Assembly (NCBI GenBank): GCA_019637295.1
Contig: JAHBVX010000017.1
Location: 26,694-90,693, forward strand
Source: Polyangiaceae bacterium
Lineage (GTDB): Bacteria > Myxococcota_A > Polyangia > Polyangiales > Polyangiaceae
DNA: 64,000 bases
Direction: 5' to 3'
The translations under genes and the position numbers were made by a program. Below are positions 42,145 through 50,246 of the stretch, in pieces. The number at the start of each line of letters is the position of its first letter. Within the stretch, counting starts at the first letter, position 1. Below the pieces are notes generated by a model. The model searched no databases. It saw only the letters and a list, made by a program, of their open reading frames with translations, and was not told the DNA's origin.

Positions 42145-42744
42145 TCAGCCCTCGATCAAGCGGATGACCTCGCGCACGTCGATGCGTCGCCGGTAGGCGA
42201 TCACCTCGCCCGGGACATGGTGCTCACGGCCGACGCCGAGCTTGGCGTCGGCGCACACGATGAAGCGCCCGCCAGCGATGGCGCGCAGCGCCGCGAGCTT
42301 GCGCGTGAGATACTCAGGCGTCCAGAAGCCGACGATCTCCAGGAGCCAGGAGCGACTCGGATGGCGGCGATGGCAGAGAGCGAAGTCGGGGAACACGAGG
42401 CGGCCGCCGACCTCGATGGCCTCGGGCTCGCGCCGCAGGGTCCGCGCGAGCAGTTGGTAGGGGCGCAGCCTCGGCTCAGACAGGGTGCCCGCCTGCGACG
42501 GAGGCGGGCGCGCCGCCCGTTCGGCGGCGACGCGGTCATGGACCTCCACACCACTCTCGCCCAGCGCGACCGTGAGCTCCGCGTAGCGAAACGCCGGCGC
42601 GCGGAACGCGCCCACGCGGGGATCCCAGACCACGCCCGGCAGCGTGGGCCCCAGGTCTTCGGCGGACGGTCCGGTGACGAGCAGTGTCCCTCGATCGAAC
42701 GAGAGCTCGAGCGAGCGTGAGGCATCCGTGGTGGGGGCGCGCAT
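42145..42744 (-). CDS. DUF790-like nuclease domain fused to helicase-type N-terminal segment
   Basis: Two pieces of different origin are visible in this 199-residue protein. Residues 1 to about 90 (LELSFDRGTLLVTGP, PGVVWDPRVGAFRAPAFRYA) resemble the N-terminal domain of XPB-like helicases, up to LRPYQ where the motor would begin. The sequence then continues directly as the C-terminal half of DUF790/Bax1-type proteins (REPEAIEVGGRLVFPDFALC, WLLEIVGFWTPEYLTRKLAA, RFIVCADAKLGVG). No helicase motif is present. Bax1-type proteins partner XPB in DNA repair in archaea and some bacteria. Either this is a real minimal fusion or an in-frame deletion remnant. ATG 42744 is preferred to TTG 42813. Confidence 0.65.
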   Translation of the reverse strand: MRAPTTDASRSLELSFDRGTLLVTGPSAEDLGPTLPGVVWDPRVGAFRAPAFRYAELTVALGESGVEVHDRVAAERAARPPPSQAGTLSEPRLRPYQLLARTLRREPEAIEVGGRLVFPDFALCHRRHPSRSWLLEIVGFWTPEYLTRKLAALRAIAGGRFIVCADAKLGVGREHHVPGEVIAYRRRIDVREVIRLIEG

Positions 42745-42897
42745 GGTCGGCGGGGGAGGAGCAAGCGTCGTGCCTGGTGCGAGGGCCCCTACTTCGACTG
42801 ATCCCGCGCGCAACCGAGGGTGGCGGCCATGGCGAACTGGCGGCCAGTGGCCAGGGCATGCGCGCGCTCGTCGGGAAGCATGTGGCTGCGCTCGACG

Positions 42898-44034
42898 TCA
42901 GTCGTTCTCGAGCACAGGACACGAGGCGACATCCGCCTTGCGGACGGCGAAGGTGAAGCCGGGTCGGGGCCGAAGCCACCGGGGAACGTTGCGCACGGCC
43001 TCGAACGCCTCGGGCACCGTCGAGTAGTGCAGCACGAGCTCGGTCGAGGCACGCACGACCCCAATCCTGTGAGTCGCGTCGCTCGACACCGCGAGGAGCT
43101 CGGTGTCCGCCGTGCACACCCTGCGCCACGAGCGCGTGTGACGCGTGCCCAGCTGTCCGCTTCCCGTGCCGTACCCCAGGCCTTGGCCGCGAGGGGATTG
43201 ACGGAGCAATCGTCGGTCCACCCAGCCGAACAGGAGCGCGTTGTCCAGCTCCACGAGGATGCGCGTCTGCGCCGCGGAGCGCTCCGCCAGCTCCACCCGA
43301 AGATCGCCGCGCGTCGCCTCCAGCTCCAGCGACTCAATGCCGCTCTCCTCCGCGCTCATGCGGATGGGCTGCGTGGAGTCGAGGTACGCCTTGGACGTCA
43401 GCGGCACGCCTACGGCGTCCCGAGGCTCGAAGTTGGCTCGCGAGAGGCTCAGGCGCTCGCATGGATCGTCCCAGGCTAGCTCTTGCCCCGGCGCGAGGCG
43501 CAGCGCGCCCAGCAGCTCGAGGCCGACACGGATCCCTCCCGCTCGGCTCTCGAGCCAGCGCAGGTGCGCGCTGGGCTTGGGGATCACGATCCCGATGGCG
43601 CGAGCCTCTCGCACCCCGAGCCGGACGTCCTCGCCGCGCACCGAGCCTCGGACCGAGAAACCGTCCCGATCCACGCGCAGGCGTGCGCCCCCGCTCGGGC
43701 CCTGGGACGACAGCGCGAGCGTCGCTTCGACTCCGAGCACGTCGGCGTAATGGACGGCTGCGCTGCCGACCCGCACGGGTAGCGCCACGAGCCAGTTCTC
43801 GCTGCTGGCGTTGACGCTGCAGTGCACGGCAGAGAGCTCGGGTACGTCCGAGTCGAAGTCGTCGCTGAGCGACGACGCGCGAACGGGCGCCTCGACCGCG
43901 ACGGGCTCGGGCTCACTCGGTACCGCGACCGCGGTCGGCGCCGTCGCCCCGGCCGGGGACGCCACAGGAGCGCTCGCCGGCGAGCAGGCGATCAGCCACG
44001 CCCACGCAACGACGGTTGATGTGTGGCGCCACAC
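42898..44034 (-). CDS. Lipoprotein of unknown function
   Basis: The 378-residue protein starts at GTG 44034 with TATTGA 6 nt upstream (extended TGC before it). The lipobox is WLIAC (Cys17). The body is beta-rich (SGGARLRVDRDGFSVRGSVR, GDLRVELAERSAAQTRILVE) and has three widely spaced Cys, two of which could bond. There is no catalytic motif. It resembles other uncharacterised Polyangiales lipoproteins. Confidence 0.65.
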   Translation of the reverse strand: MWRHTSTVVAWAWLIACSPASAPVASPAGATAPTAVAVPSEPEPVAVEAPVRASSLSDDFDSDVPELSAVHCSVNASSENWLVALPVRVGSAAVHYADVLGVEATLALSSQGPSGGARLRVDRDGFSVRGSVRGEDVRLGVREARAIGIVIPKPSAHLRWLESRAGGIRVGLELLGALRLAPGQELAWDDPCERLSLSRANFEPRDAVGVPLTSKAYLDSTQPIRMSAEESGIESLELEATRGDLRVELAERSAAQTRILVELDNALLFGWVDRRLLRQSPRGQGLGYGTGSGQLGTRHTRSWRRVCTADTELLAVSSDATHRIGVVRASTELVLHYSTVPEAFEAVRNVPRWLRPRPGFTFAVRKADVASCPVLEND

Positions 44035-44146
44035 CCGAGGTCAATAGCACCCCTGGCGGGTGAGGCGTGAGGGTCGAGCTGGTGGTGTCGATGCGACGCG
44101 GTGACGGCGATGTGCCGATGAACCCGAGGCGGCCCCACTGCATCCG

Positions 44147-44950
44147 ATGTGGATGCGCTTCATGATCGTCGGGGGGCTGGTGTTGGGGCTGGTTCCAGGC
44201 TGCGGCAGCTCCGGGAGCGACGGTGGCTCGCCGGGCTCCGGTGGCGGCGGGGCGAGCGCCGGCAGTGGCGGGGCCGGGGGGAGCGGGGTTGGCGGCGGCG
44301 CCGCTGGCAGCGCAGGTTCCAGCGGCGCAGGCGGTGCGAGCGGCGGTGGCGGTACGAGCGGTGGTGGCGGTGCGAGCGGCGGTGGCGGTACGAGCGGCGG
44401 CGGTGGCGCGGGCGGCGCCGGCGGCGCTTCGGGCATCGGTGCGCCGATGCCGCCGACGGGGACTACCAAGTGCGGCGATGGGGCGTTCACGGCGCAGGAA
44501 GCCCTCGCGGCGTGTCAGTCGTCCCCGAACATCGGCTCGCTGCACCCGAGCTATCCGGCCCAGTGCTCCCTGGCGACCACCAGCGGCGGGCACTGGGAAG
44601 CGTGGTGCACGAGCAGCGGTGTGTCCTACATTTGGGTGCTCTTCGAGGATGTCGCGCTGTCCCAGCCCTGCGGCTACTTCGCACCCATGCTCATGTTTTC
44701 GTCGCAGCAGCTGAGCTACGGGGCAACTGGAGAGAGCGGCCAGCCATCCGAGGCGAAGCCCTACACCAACGTGCTCCTCAAGACGGCCCCGCAAGACTTG
44801 GGCCTGCACTTCGAGGTCTTCGGCGGCGCCAGCGGGGCCAAGACCGGAGGCGGGCAGATCTGGATCGCCGCCGACGGCAGCTGCGGCACACCGGTGCCCA
44901 GCGACGTGAAGGCCACGTTCCTGTCGTTCGCCTTCACGTGGAGCGCCTGA
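44147..44950 (+). CDS. Gly-rich surface lipoprotein
   Basis: The 267-residue protein has a signal peptide with lipobox (GLVPGC, about Cys19), then about 75 residues of Gly/Ser/Ala repeats encoded by an 18-bp DNA repeat (44325-44425). The C-terminal domain of about 165 residues has six Cys (TTKCGDGAFTAQEALAACQS, AQCSLATTSG, EAWCTSSGV, LSQPCGYF, DGSCGTP). ATG 44153 is an equally good start. Function unknown; probably surface-exposed. Confidence 0.65.
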   Translation: MWMRFMIVGGLVLGLVPGCGSSGSDGGSPGSGGGGASAGSGGAGGSGVGGGAAGSAGSSGAGGASGGGGTSGGGGASGGGGTSGGGGAGGAGGASGIGAPMPPTGTTKCGDGAFTAQEALAACQSSPNIGSLHPSYPAQCSLATTSGGHWEAWCTSSGVSYIWVLFEDVALSQPCGYFAPMLMFSSQQLSYGATGESGQPSEAKPYTNVLLKTAPQDLGLHFEVFGGASGAKTGGGQIWIAADGSCGTPVPSDVKATFLSFAFTWSA

Positions 44951-45004
44951 GGCGGAGCGCCCGCGGCGAAGCAACGCTGCCGCCCCGTGCTACCGTCGCC
45001 GTCA

Positions 45005-46063
45005 GTGGTTGACGCGAGACCTCGCCAAGCGTGCCTACTCGTGTTCATGCTCGCGGCTGCGCTGTTGGCTTGTTCGCGGGGACCCAAGCCCGCCAGCCTC
45101 GGGCGCCTCGCCCTGCCGGCGCGAGTCGTGGTCGCGGCGCCGACGCCGGCGCCGCCTGCCGTCGCGCCGCTCACAGAGGAGCTTCGCGCGAAGGGGTTCT
45201 CCGAGTGTAACCCCCATGACCCGCTAGGCCTCGGTCCCTACGCGCCGTTTCGACAGCTCTCCCTCGGACGCATTCTCATTCCACAGAAGGGCGGGCACAC
45301 CCCGGATTTCGGGTACGACGTCCTGGTTCACTTTCACGGCGCGGACGCGGTCCGCAAGCTCCTGGTGCAGACCGCGCGGGGCGTCGTGCTGGTGCTCGTC
45401 GACAAGGGCCTGGGCGGTGGCGCGCCGTACACTCGCGCGCTGGGGACCAAGTTCATGTTCCCGCTGCTGCGCACGTCCATCGCGAAGGCCCTCAAGGCGC
45501 ACTCGGGCAGCGAGCAGGCGCACATTCGCCACCTCGCGGTCAGCTCGTGGAGCGCGGGCACGGTGGCCGTCAGCAAGCTACTGCAGCAGGAGCAAGAGGG
45601 CATCGACGCGCTGATCATCCTGGACGGGCTGCACGGAGCGTGGATGCTCGGCGCGCCACGCGTGCAGAAGCTCGACTCGCTCGACGCCCGCTACCTCACG
45701 CGTGAGCTCGCCTTCGCGAAGCGTGCCCTGGCCGGCGATGCCCTCTTCGTGCTCACTTACTCGAGCGTCGTGCCGACGTTCCCGTCGACGGCAACGACCG
45801 CGCAGCTCTTGTTGCGCGAGCTCGGCCTGCAGCCCACGACGCTGGAGCCGAGCACAGATTATGGCCAGACCTCCACGGTGGACGTGAAGGGCTTGCACGT
45901 CTGGGGCTTCCAAGGGAAGGACCAGCCCGGTCACTGCGCACAGCTCTTCTTGATGCCGCGCATCGTGGGGGAGCTGCTCGAGCCCGCCTGGAATACGCCC
46001 GCCATGGATCGCAGCGTCCCGCCCACGCCGCACCCGGACTGGCAGTTCAAGAAGCGCCGGTAG
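45005..46063 (+). CDS. Lipoprotein with alpha/beta-hydrolase-like fold
   Basis: The protein of about 352 residues has a signal and lipobox (ALLAC). The exported domain contains YDVLVHFHGADAV (strand and oxyanion-type HFHG), VVLVLVDKGLGGGAPY, and a nucleophile-elbow-like HLAVSSWSAGTVAVSKLL (SxSxG rather than the classic GxSxG), followed by DALIILDGLHGAWM with an Asp. His candidates occur near the C-terminus (HVWGFQGKDQPGHC). I infer a serine hydrolase-like protein of unknown substrate. The start is uncertain: GTG 44987, GTG 45005 or ATG 45047. Confidence 0.6.
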   Translation: MVDARPRQACLLVFMLAAALLACSRGPKPASLGRLALPARVVVAAPTPAPPAVAPLTEELRAKGFSECNPHDPLGLGPYAPFRQLSLGRILIPQKGGHTPDFGYDVLVHFHGADAVRKLLVQTARGVVLVLVDKGLGGGAPYTRALGTKFMFPLLRTSIAKALKAHSGSEQAHIRHLAVSSWSAGTVAVSKLLQQEQEGIDALIILDGLHGAWMLGAPRVQKLDSLDARYLTRELAFAKRALAGDALFVLTYSSVVPTFPSTATTAQLLLRELGLQPTTLEPSTDYGQTSTVDVKGLHVWGFQGKDQPGHCAQLFLMPRIVGELLEPAWNTPAMDRSVPPTPHPDWQFKKRR

Positions 46064-46156
46064 GAAGGCGCCGACGTTCACGGCACAGGCGGCTGCACTC
46101 GCGAGCTGAGGCTGGTCGTCGAGCCCGGGCCCGTAGAACTGGTAGTCTCAGCTCGG

Positions 46157-47866
46157 ATGCTGGAGCCCTCCCACCTCGCGCCGGGGCAAATGATCGCCGG
46201 CGACTACCGCGTCGTGCGGCTGCTCGCTCAGGGCGGGATGGGCAGCGTGTACGTCGTCGAGCAAATCAGCACCAGCCGCCAGCGCGCGCTGAAGGTCTTG
46301 CACGCGCAGTTCTCTCGCCAGGACGGCATGCGCCGCCGCTTCGAGCAGGAGGCGCGCGTGGGCGCGAAGATCGCCAGCGAGCACGTGGTGGAGGTGCTCG
46401 CCGCGGGGGTCGACGACGAGTCCGGCACGCCCTGGCTGGTGATGGAGCTGCTCGAGGGTGAGGATTTGGCCTCGCGTCTGGCGCGCGTCGGTCGCTTCAG
46501 CCCGAGCGAGGTGCTCGCGATCATGGCGCAGGTCGGCCATGCGCTCGCCGCAGCGCACGCCCAGGGGATCGTGCATCGGGATCTGAAGCCCGAGAACATC
46601 TTCCTGGCCACCTCGCGTCGGCTCGGGACCGACGTGGTCGTCAAGATCCTGGACTTCGGCATCGCCAAGGTCGTCTCGGAGGCGCAGACGACGTCGACCG
46701 ACAGGGTCGGCACGCCGCTGTACATGGCGCCCGAGCAGACGACCACGGGCGAGGCCATCGGGCCTGCGGCGGACGTGTGGGCGCTCGGGCTCATCGTGTT
46801 TCAGCTGCTCACGGGGCGCTCGTACTGGAAGGGAGCGGGTCAGGAGGGATCGTCGCCCATCGCGCTCCTGCGCGAGGTGGTGTTCGAGCCGATGCCCAGC
46901 GCGTCGGCGCGCGCGCTGGAGCTGGGTGTGGAGGCGCACCTGCCCCTGGGCTTCGATGCCTGGTTCGCACGTGCGGTGGCGCGAGATCCAGCGGCGCGGT
47001 TCGCCAACGCCGCGCTGGCGCAGGCCGAGCTCGCCGCGCTGTTTCCCGATGGGCCCCCGGTGGATGTCCTCGGCGCGACGCTGCCGCTCAGCGAGGCGAT
47101 GGTCGCGGCGTCCTCGGTTCGAATCGACGGCACCGGCGCGCCGCTGACGACGACCGACCGGCAGCCTGCGCCCATGGGCCGCCGCGCGCCGTGGCCCGCG
47201 CTCGTCGCCGTCGCTGGCGTGGTCGGGGCTGGGGCTTGGTGGTTCACGCGGAGCCCCCCTGCCTCGCCGGACTCGCACGCCGCGTCGGCCACGGCAGTGG
47301 CGAGCGACACACCGGCCGCACCGCTGGACGGTGCGCTGGACGCGAGCGCGGCGCGTGGAGCGATGGTCCACATCTGCGACAAGCCCGCTGGTGATCCGCG
47401 CGTCGAGCACTGCCAGGAGCCCTCCTTCGCTTGGTGCGATCGCGACGAGCGCTTCGTGGCGTGCTGCAGCAAGAGCCTGATCCCAGTCGGTCAGAGCGGC
47501 GCCTGTGGTTGCGCGCCGGGTGGCGCGCTCGGCGAGCAAGCCATCGCCGCGGGATGTCCGAAGGCCACAGGCGCGCAGGGCCTCGACGCCGAGATCGTCA
47601 AGGACGTGATCCGCGGAGCGACCGAGAAGATGCGCGCGTGCTACCAGCGCGCCCTCGACTCGAACCCCGCGCTGCGCGGGCGCATGGTGCTCGATCTAGA
47701 GCTGACGCCCTGGGGCGACGTGTTCAGCGCGACGATCCGCGAGTCTTCGGTTCCGGATCCGGACGCGCAAGAGTGCATGCTCTCGGTCGCGCGCGAGCTG
47801 CGCTTCCCCGCGCTGACCGGCGGCGGCGTGCTCAAGGTGACGTATCCGTTCTCACTCGTGAACTAG
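46157..47866 (+). CDS. Ser/Thr protein kinase with AgmX/PglI-like periplasmic domain
   Basis: The 569-residue protein has a PknB-type kinase (about 15-295): LAQGGMGSVY, ATP Lys K46 (RALKVL), HRD at 140-142 in HRDLKPEN, and DFG at 166-168. A membrane helix (about 345-365) leads to a periplasmic part with a Cys-rich stretch (CQEPSFAWCDRDERFVACC...CGC) and a C-terminal AgmX/PglI-like domain (MRACYQRALDSNPALRGRMV, then GGVLKVTYPFSL). All catalytic residues are present. Such kinases are expanded in myxobacteria. TAGTCT lies 8 nt before ATG 46157. Confidence 0.9.
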   Translation: MLEPSHLAPGQMIAGDYRVVRLLAQGGMGSVYVVEQISTSRQRALKVLHAQFSRQDGMRRRFEQEARVGAKIASEHVVEVLAAGVDDESGTPWLVMELLEGEDLASRLARVGRFSPSEVLAIMAQVGHALAAAHAQGIVHRDLKPENIFLATSRRLGTDVVVKILDFGIAKVVSEAQTTSTDRVGTPLYMAPEQTTTGEAIGPAADVWALGLIVFQLLTGRSYWKGAGQEGSSPIALLREVVFEPMPSASARALELGVEAHLPLGFDAWFARAVARDPAARFANAALAQAELAALFPDGPPVDVLGATLPLSEAMVAASSVRIDGTGAPLTTTDRQPAPMGRRAPWPALVAVAGVVGAGAWWFTRSPPASPDSHAASATAVASDTPAAPLDGALDASAARGAMVHICDKPAGDPRVEHCQEPSFAWCDRDERFVACCSKSLIPVGQSGACGCAPGGALGEQAIAAGCPKATGAQGLDAEIVKDVIRGATEKMRACYQRALDSNPALRGRMVLDLELTPWGDVFSATIRESSVPDPDAQECMLSVARELRFPALTGGGVLKVTYPFSLVN

Positions 47867-47915
47867 GCTCGGGCTGGGTTGGTCCGACGCGGAACCGGAG
47901 GGGCACGGTTGTCGT

Positions 47916-47979
47916 CGAGTTGCCGGCAACTCGCACCCGCGCTGGCGTCGACTCGACGTAATTTCAACGTGTTACGTCG
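47916..47979. promoter_or_regulatory. Two perfect inverted repeats upstream of the MYXO-CTERM gene
   Basis: CGAGTTGCC/GGCAACTCG (47916-47933) is a perfect 18-bp palindrome without a loop. CGACGTAA (47954-47961) pairs with TTACGTCG (47972-47979) across 10 nt, the geometry of a dimeric-regulator operator. Both lie 59-122 bp before ATG 48038. The first shares GAGTTGCCGGYAAC with sequence upstream of the giant sigma54 regulator gene (61047-61060). Confidence 0.5.
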
Positions 47980-48037
47980 TGGCCCGGGGCTTGCTCAGGT
48001 GGGTCGATCACACGCGAGCTTGGAGGTCGCCAACATC

Positions 48038-48817
48038 ATGAGAGCCATACACACGACGGTAATTCTTGGAGCCACCGCGCTCCTCTTGGTGTCGGGGGCC
48101 GCGAGCGCGAGCTACCCCGCCGGAGTCTGGACCAAGGTCCGGCAGGTGGACTACGAGCCCGACGCCACGTCGCCGACGAAGGTGCGGGTGCATGGCGCGG
48201 CCATGCTCTTCGACAACAGCACCGGCACGACCTACACGGGCTACACCGAACCAGCCTGGGGCTTTCTCTACTACGAGTGCCCAAAAGGTGAAGAGCAGAC
48301 CTGCAAAGACGAGTGGGCCGATCTCGAGAAGAACATCGCTGAGAGCGATGACGTCTGCGTCGGCTTCGGCTCGCAGAACCTGAAGCCCGGCACCCTTCGG
48401 CCCTGGGGCTCCAAGGCGCTCTTCACGCCGGACACCTACCCGATCGAGATGGGCGTCCTCAGCGGCTTCTCGCCCTGCAAGGTGATCGCCGACTTCATCG
48501 ACAACAACCCGGCTCCCGGCAGCGGGGGCCAGGGCGGTCAAGGTGGCTCCGCAGGTGGCGGCGCCGCGGGCTCCGGTTCAGGAGGCAGCGCGGGCAGCGG
48601 CAGCGGAGGCGAGCCTGGCAGCGGTGGCGCCAGCACCGGCGGCACGAGCTCGGCGACGGGCGGCAGCGCGTCCGGCACTGGCGGCGGGTCGGGCGGCGAC
48701 GACGATGACGGCGGCTGCAGCGTGTCGGTCCCCACGGGCTCGACCGGCGGCCTCGGCTGGCTGGGAGCGCTGGCGCTCCTTGGCCTCGGCGTTCGTCGCC
48801 GGGTGAAGCGAGGCTGA
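48038..48817 (+). CDS. MYXO-CTERM surface protein (myxosortase substrate)
   Basis: The 259-residue protein starts at ATG 48038, with GGAGGT about 10 nt upstream. It has a signal peptide (cleavage near SASA), a globular domain of about 130 residues with Cys pairs, then about 70 residues of Gly/Ser repeat and an acidic DDDDGG. The tail is a classic tripartite MYXO-CTERM: Cys in GGCSVSVPTG, a membrane helix (GWLGALALLGLGV) and RRRVKR. Such proteins are cut and anchored at the surface through the Cys. The function of the globular part is unknown. Confidence 0.8.
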   Translation: MRAIHTTVILGATALLLVSGAASASYPAGVWTKVRQVDYEPDATSPTKVRVHGAAMLFDNSTGTTYTGYTEPAWGFLYYECPKGEEQTCKDEWADLEKNIAESDDVCVGFGSQNLKPGTLRPWGSKALFTPDTYPIEMGVLSGFSPCKVIADFIDNNPAPGSGGQGGQGGSAGGGAAGSGSGGSAGSGSGGEPGSGGASTGGTSSATGGSASGTGGGSGGDDDDGGCSVSVPTGSTGGLGWLGALALLGLGVRRRVKRG

Positions 48818-48840
48818 CCGCGACATGGCCATCAGCGCTC

Positions 48841-48870
48841 AAGAGCTGTCGAAGATTCGACAGCTCTTTC
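48841..48870 (+). terminator. Strong hairpin after the MYXO-CTERM gene
   Basis: AAGAGCTGTCGA (48841-48852) pairs perfectly with TCGACAGCTCTT (48857-48868), a 12-bp stem with a 4-nt loop, followed by TCATTCT. It lies 24 bp beyond the stop at 48817. The short U-tract makes it a good but not ideal intrinsic terminator. Confidence 0.6.
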
Positions 48871-48871
48871 A

Positions 48872-48983
48872 TTCTGTCGCCGGGGAGGCACGCGCCTCCC
48901 CGCCCCAACGAAGTGAATTCGTTGGGGCCCCACCCCACGCGGGCCGGCTTCGCCGGCATGAACTGGGTCAATTCTTGACAGAA
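48872..48983. other. Branched element: three perfect hairpins inside a closing inverted repeat
   Basis: TTCTGTC (48872-48878) pairs with GACAGAA (48977-48983). Between them are three perfect stems: GGGGAGGC/GCCTCCCC (48882-48889/48894-48901), CCCCAACGAA/TTCGTTGGGG (48903-48912/48918-48927) and GCCGGC/GCCGGC (48943-48948/48952-48957). The whole 112 nt folds as a cloverleaf on either strand. It could be a structured RNA, a MITE/REP-like mobile repeat, or a leader of the desaturase operon. It is not a tRNA: it has no acceptor-T-arm consensus. Confidence 0.6.
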
Positions 48984-49040
48984 CTTCAGCCCTGGATCCC
49001 AAGTCTCTCGCTCGCCGGCTCCCGGCGGCGCGGGCCCGGG

Positions 49041-50246
49041 GTGCTGCGGCATGGCGCGCGAGATGGCTGGCTGGTTGGAGCGAGTCTCATGCACGCGGCC
49101 GTCGTGTCGGCCGCCCTCGTGGGGCTCGCTCCGGCTGGCGCGCTCGGCAAGCTGGTGGCCGCGTGCGTCGTCGCCCTGGGCATGGCCTGGGGCTCCAACA
49201 CCGTCTCGCACATTCAGCTCCACACGCCGCTGTTCCGCGCCCGCTGGCAGAACAAGGCCTACTCGCTGTACCTCAGCGCGTTGCTCGGGATCCCGCAGAG
49301 CGTGTGGCGCGCGCGACACCTCTGGCACCACGCCGGCGAGCCCGCAGACCGCCCACCCCGCGGCTGGACTCGCCGCACCTGGCTCGAGGGCGCGGTGGTC
49401 GCGTGCGTGTTCGCGCTGCTCGCTGCTTGGTCGCTGGAGGTGTTCTTCTTGGCGTATCTGCCTGGTTATCTCCTCGGACTCGGTGTGTGCCGCTTGCAAG
49501 GAGACATGGAGCACGCCGCGACCGGCGACCCGCACCGCGGGGTGAGCTACTATGGCGCCGTGTACAACCGCTTGTGGTTCAACGACGGGTATCACGCGGA
49601 GCACCACCGCTTCCCGGCGCTGCACTACAGCCAGCTTCCGCACGTGACGGCAGACGTGAGCTCGTCCGTGGGTGTCACCGAGAGCTCGCTGCCCCCGCTG
49701 CTCCGTCCCCTCTCCGCGCTGGTCGCGAGCTGGAACGCGGCGCTCGGTGCCGCGCTGTGCGCGCTGGAGCGGCTGGCGCTGCGGTCGGAGGCGCTTCAGC
49801 GCTTCCTGGTCACGAGTCACGCGCGCGCCTTCGCGTTGGTGCTCGCGGCCCTGCCGCGCGCGCCTCGGCGTATCATCGTGGTCGGTGGCGGACTGTTCCC
49901 GCGCACCGTGCTGGTGCTGGCGCGACTGCTCCCGAACGCGCGCCTGGTCGTCATCGACCGGAGCGAGCAGAGCATCGCTCGGGCTCGCGCCTACCTCGGC
50001 GCGCGGGGCCTCGCTGGGCGCGCGCGCTTCGTGCAGGCTGCGTTCGATCCGGCGCTGCACTGCGACGCCGATCTCGTCGTGACGCCCCTGGCCTTCGTGG
50101 GGGATCCGGAGCTCTTGAGGCGCGTCACCAGCCGCGCGCCGCTGCTCAGCCACGACTGGCTGTGGCGCGTGCGCGGGCACCGCTCTGCTCCCGTCTCACG
50201 CCTGCTGCTCAAGAAGGTCAGCCTCTCGCTGTGCCCAGAGCCATGA
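49041..50246 (+). CDS. Membrane fatty-acid desaturase fused to a methyltransferase-like Rossmann domain
   Basis: Domain 1 (about 1-250) is a membrane di-iron desaturase with His boxes HIQLH (at 49209), RHLWHH (at 49314) and HAEHH (at 49597), and helices between them. Domain 2 (about 270-401) has a Rossmann core: RRIIVVGGGLFPRTVLVLAR, LVVIDRSEQSIARARAYLGA, ARFVQAAFD, closest to SAM-binding or nicotianamine-synthase-like folds. The last 4 bp overlap a psd gene. The start is unsure: ATG 48825 would translate the hairpin element, GTG 49041 keeps the first helix, ATG 49089 has a GGAG site. A role in modifying membrane lipid chains is likely; the fusion is unusual. Confidence 0.75.
   Translation: MLRHGARDGWLVGASLMHAAVVSAALVGLAPAGALGKLVAACVVALGMAWGSNTVSHIQLHTPLFRARWQNKAYSLYLSALLGIPQSVWRARHLWHHAGEPADRPPRGWTRRTWLEGAVVACVFALLAAWSLEVFFLAYLPGYLLGLGVCRLQGDMEHAATGDPHRGVSYYGAVYNRLWFNDGYHAEHHRFPALHYSQLPHVTADVSSSVGVTESSLPPLLRPLSALVASWNAALGAALCALERLALRSEALQRFLVTSHARAFALVLAALPRAPRRIIVVGGGLFPRTVLVLARLLPNARLVVIDRSEQSIARARAYLGARGLAGRARFVQAAFDPALHCDADLVVTPLAFVGDPELLRRVTSRAPLLSHDWLWRVRGHRSAPVSRLLLKKVSLSLCPEP

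Noticed and set aside
47105..47125. tRNA T-arm-like GGTTCGAATC
   Set aside because: It lies within the kinase gene in frame and has no acceptor or anticodon stem around it.
48974..49000. Sigma70 promoter from the consensus TTGACA at 48975
   Set aside because: No -10-like hexamer occurs at 16-18 bp; the TTGAC is part of GTCAA/TTGAC and of the closing arm of the hairpin element.
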